15,102 bases of DNA from NCBI GenBank assembly GCA_034667545.1, contig JAXDJR010000084.1:1-15102 (forward strand). Direction: 5' to 3'. Made by a program: the position numbers and the translations under genes. Each line of letters starts with the position of its first letter. The stretch's first letter is position 1. Below, piece after piece: positions 13,643-15,102 of the stretch. The stretch is from DATAPE01 sp034667545. Lineage in GTDB: Bacteria > Actinomycetota > CADDZG01 > WHSQ01. Below the pieces are notes generated by a model. It worked only from the letters and a program-made list of their open reading frames with translations, did not search any database and was not told the origin of the DNA.

Positions 13643-14173
13643 ATGCTGACCGCGAAGGTGGACCGACTTGCTGCTGTGCACCAGTCGAAGATCGGCGAGC
13701 TGTATCTGCGGCACGCGGATGCCGCCGTGCGACTCGCTTACTTGCTGACGGGTGATCGCGAAACAGCGGAAGACTTGGTCCAGGATGCCTTCGTCAAGGC
13801 AGGCGGGCGGTTGCTCCACCTTCGGGATCCGGCCGCCTTCGACGCATATCTGCGAACCACGATCGTCAACCTCAGCCGCTCGTACTTCCGTCGCAAGCGG
13901 GTGGAGCGTCTGTACCTGGAACGAGCGCGCGGAACCGAGGGGCGGGATGTGCACTCAAACCTCGGGCGGTCGGTGGAGGACCAGGACGAGTTGTGGCAGG
14001 CATTGAGATTGCTGACGCAGCGCCAGCGCGCGGCCATTGTGTTGCGATTTTACGAGGACCTCCCGGAAGGTGAGGTCGCGGACATCCTTCAGTGCGCGCC
14101 GGGGACGGTCAAGTCCCTTGTGTCGCGAGGACTCGAGAAGTTGAGGAGCGAGATCGATGGTGAGGACCGGTGA
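13643..14173 (+). CDS. ECF (group 4) RNA polymerase sigma factor
   Basis: The 176-residue protein has the two-domain ECF layout. Region 2 spans about residues 17-90, with YLRHADAAVRLAYLLTGD, AEDLVQDAFVKA (42-53) for core binding and -10 recognition, and the basic SYFRRKRVER. Region 4 spans about 117-170, with LTQRQRAAIVLRFYEDLP and the helix-turn-helix EVADILQCAPGTVKSLVSRGLEKLR (144-168) for -35 binding. The form resembles the actinobacterial SigE-like (SigE family) group. ATG 13643 is the first possible start after an in-frame stop. Its ribosome-binding site is poor (GAAAGG almost touching the start); a GTG at 13675 is an alternative. The next gene begins inside its stop (GTGA), so the pair is co-translated, which is typical for a sigma factor and its membrane-bound regulator. 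Target genes are unknown. Confidence 0.9.
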   Translation: MLTAKVDRLAAVHQSKIGELYLRHADAAVRLAYLLTGDRETAEDLVQDAFVKAGGRLLHLRDPAAFDAYLRTTIVNLSRSYFRRKRVERLYLERARGTEGRDVHSNLGRSVEDQDELWQALRLLTQRQRAAIVLRFYEDLPEGEVADILQCAPGTVKSLVSRGLEKLRSEIDGEDR

Positions 14174-14931
14174 GCCCAATGGATGAGGAGGTCCGCAAGA
14201 TGCTACGCAGAAAGGCTGACGAGGTGCCCCGGCACGGAGCGGTTCCGGGATCGTTGACACGACGGGTCCGGTTCCGGCTGGCGCGTAACGGCCTTGCGGT
14301 GGGGATGATGATCGTCCTGTTGGGAGCGGGCACTTTCGTCGGGGCACGCGCCCTGAACGGGCCGGGTTCCCCAAAGCTCGTCCCACCCGCATCAAAGCGA
14401 ACCGCGCGCCCGACCCCAGGTACTACGCCGACTTCTGCTCCGTCTCCGACTACGAGTGCCTCTCCCGTATCCCCCGCCTCGCCGGCAGCTTGTTCGTCGG
14501 GGCAGCTTCGTGCCGTGGGAACGTTCGAGGGGGCCGCCGGGTCTCGCGACGGCGCCGTCAGCCTCAGCAACTTTTCAGACGTCACTTGCACCTTGCAGGG
14601 CCAGCCCACCATCACGTTGCTGGATCATCACCTCAAACCGATCACATCTGGTGTCATGTACAGCTCGGCCCCCGCAGGATGGGTAGTCAACGCCTCGCCC
14701 ACGCCTCCGGGGTGGCCTGTGGTAACGCTGGCGCCAGGTAAGGCCGCTTTGGTTCGCATCCGCTGGTCGAACTGGTGCCCGGATGGTCGCTCAGCCCCCC
14801 TGTGGCAGATCGGAGTTCCGGGCGGGGCGGGTGTCGACATCAACGGCTTCGACGCGGCATTTCCCCCACCCAGCAACGGGCAGGGCCAGCCCTCGACGAT
14901 CGAGGTGGGCCCCTTCGAGCCCGGTGGGTAA
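14170..14931 (+). CDS. Single-pass membrane protein with DUF4232-like outer domain, putative sigma-factor regulator
   Basis: The 253-residue product begins with a short cytoplasmic part (1-40) ending in the very basic RRVRFRLARN, then one hydrophobic segment (about 41-61, LAVGMMIVLLGAGTFVGA), which places the remainder outside the membrane. A Pro/Thr/Ser-rich linker (about 72-106) leads to a domain starting CSSGQLRAVGTFEGAAGS (108-125) and containing VTCTLQGQPTITLLD (138-152). That pattern is typical of DUF4232 domains, with Cys108 and Cys140 as a likely disulfide; Cys203 is the only other outer cysteine. The GTG at 14170 overlaps the sigma stop by four bases; ATG 14179 is an alternative start. 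Genomic pairing suggests a role in sensing or holding the sigma factor, but no ZAS zinc motif or recognised anti-sigma domain is seen in the short cytoplasmic tail, so this is inference. Confidence 0.8.
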   Translation: MSPMDEEVRKMLRRKADEVPRHGAVPGSLTRRVRFRLARNGLAVGMMIVLLGAGTFVGARALNGPGSPKLVPPASKRTARPTPGTTPTSAPSPTTSASPVSPASPAACSSGQLRAVGTFEGAAGSRDGAVSLSNFSDVTCTLQGQPTITLLDHHLKPITSGVMYSSAPAGWVVNASPTPPGWPVVTLAPGKAALVRIRWSNWCPDGRSAPLWQIGVPGGAGVDINGFDAAFPPPSNGQGQPSTIEVGPFEPGG

Positions 14932-14951
14932 TAGGTAAGCGGTTAGCTTCT

Positions 14952-14968
14952 TTCCATGCTCCATGGAA
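14952..14968 (+). terminator. Weak hairpin after the membrane protein gene
   Basis: A perfect 7-bp stem (ttccatg 14952-14958, catggaa 14962-14968) closes a three-base loop 20 bases after the stop. No T-tract follows, so termination is doubtful. Confidence 0.25.
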
Positions 14969-15077
14969 GCAGGGCCTCCTTGAGGGCGTGGAGCGCGTGG
15001 ACCAGGCGACTTTCCGGGCTTATGACAACGATCTTTAGCTGGCGCTTTTCTGGAGCAGTGACCTAAGGTTTGTACCG

Positions 15078-15102
15078 ATGGCCCCGTCCCGCAGATCGCT
15101 GC
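15078..15102 (+). CDS. Possible start of a further gene, cut by the window edge
   Basis: An ATG at 15078 opens a frame reading MAPSRRSL to the end of the window, with AAGG (15065-15068) nine bases upstream. The basic beginning would suit a signal-peptide n-region. Eight codons are too few to support a product, so this is a placement hint only. Confidence 0.25.

Noticed and set aside
14775..15038. 87-codon open frame overlapping the end of the membrane protein gene
   Set aside because: Its first half is a frame shadow of the DUF4232-like domain and the tail has no motif or ribosome-binding site.

Overview
The window is GC-rich bacterial chromosome, most likely from an actinobacterium or a related high-GC lineage. 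The case rests on a mycobacterial-type beta carbonic anhydrase, GTG/TTG starts, a -10 box of TANNNT type, an ECF sigma factor paired with a DUF4232-like membrane protein, and actinobacterial-looking aromatic biosynthesis genes. No species can be named from the sequence alone.

Layout. Positions 1-2919 hold two plus-strand Asp-box (BNR/sialidase-like) beta-propeller proteins; the first is cut by the window edge and the second has a signal peptide. A near-perfect hairpin terminator follows. Positions 3167-3655 encode a small beta carbonic anhydrase. Positions 3675-3848 form a regulatory leader: a promoter, a 28-codon leader peptide with the run Tyr-Tyr-Arg-Ser-Tyr-Trp, an intrinsic terminator, and an alternative antiterminator pairing. 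This has the architecture of a ribosome-mediated attenuator that senses aromatic amino acids.

Behind the leader lies a tightly packed operon (3868-11651): aroH (chorismate mutase), a type I DAHP synthase with an N-terminal regulatory domain, tyrA, aroA, aroE, aroC, and a single long ORF that fuses shikimate kinase, 3-dehydroquinate synthase and type II 3-dehydroquinase (K-B-Q). Most junctions are 1-4 nt stop/start overlaps. Together the genes cover all seven steps from PEP and erythrose-4-phosphate to chorismate, plus the two steps that commit chorismate towards tyrosine. The aroE reading frame carries one in-frame amber codon at 7728-7730, with intact conserved sequence on both sides.

The operon meets a minus-strand trpE-trpG pair (anthranilate synthase) tail to tail, the two stop codons sharing the palindrome CTAG at 11648-11651. 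Upstream of trpE and divergent from it is an ECF sigma factor gene with a plausible self-type promoter, overlapping a gene for a single-pass membrane protein with a DUF4232-like outer domain. The last 170 bases hold little apart from a possible start of another gene.

The main points of interest are the tyrosine/aromatic attenuator in front of a complete shikimate operon, the triple AroK-AroB-AroQ fusion, and the nonsense codon in aroE.
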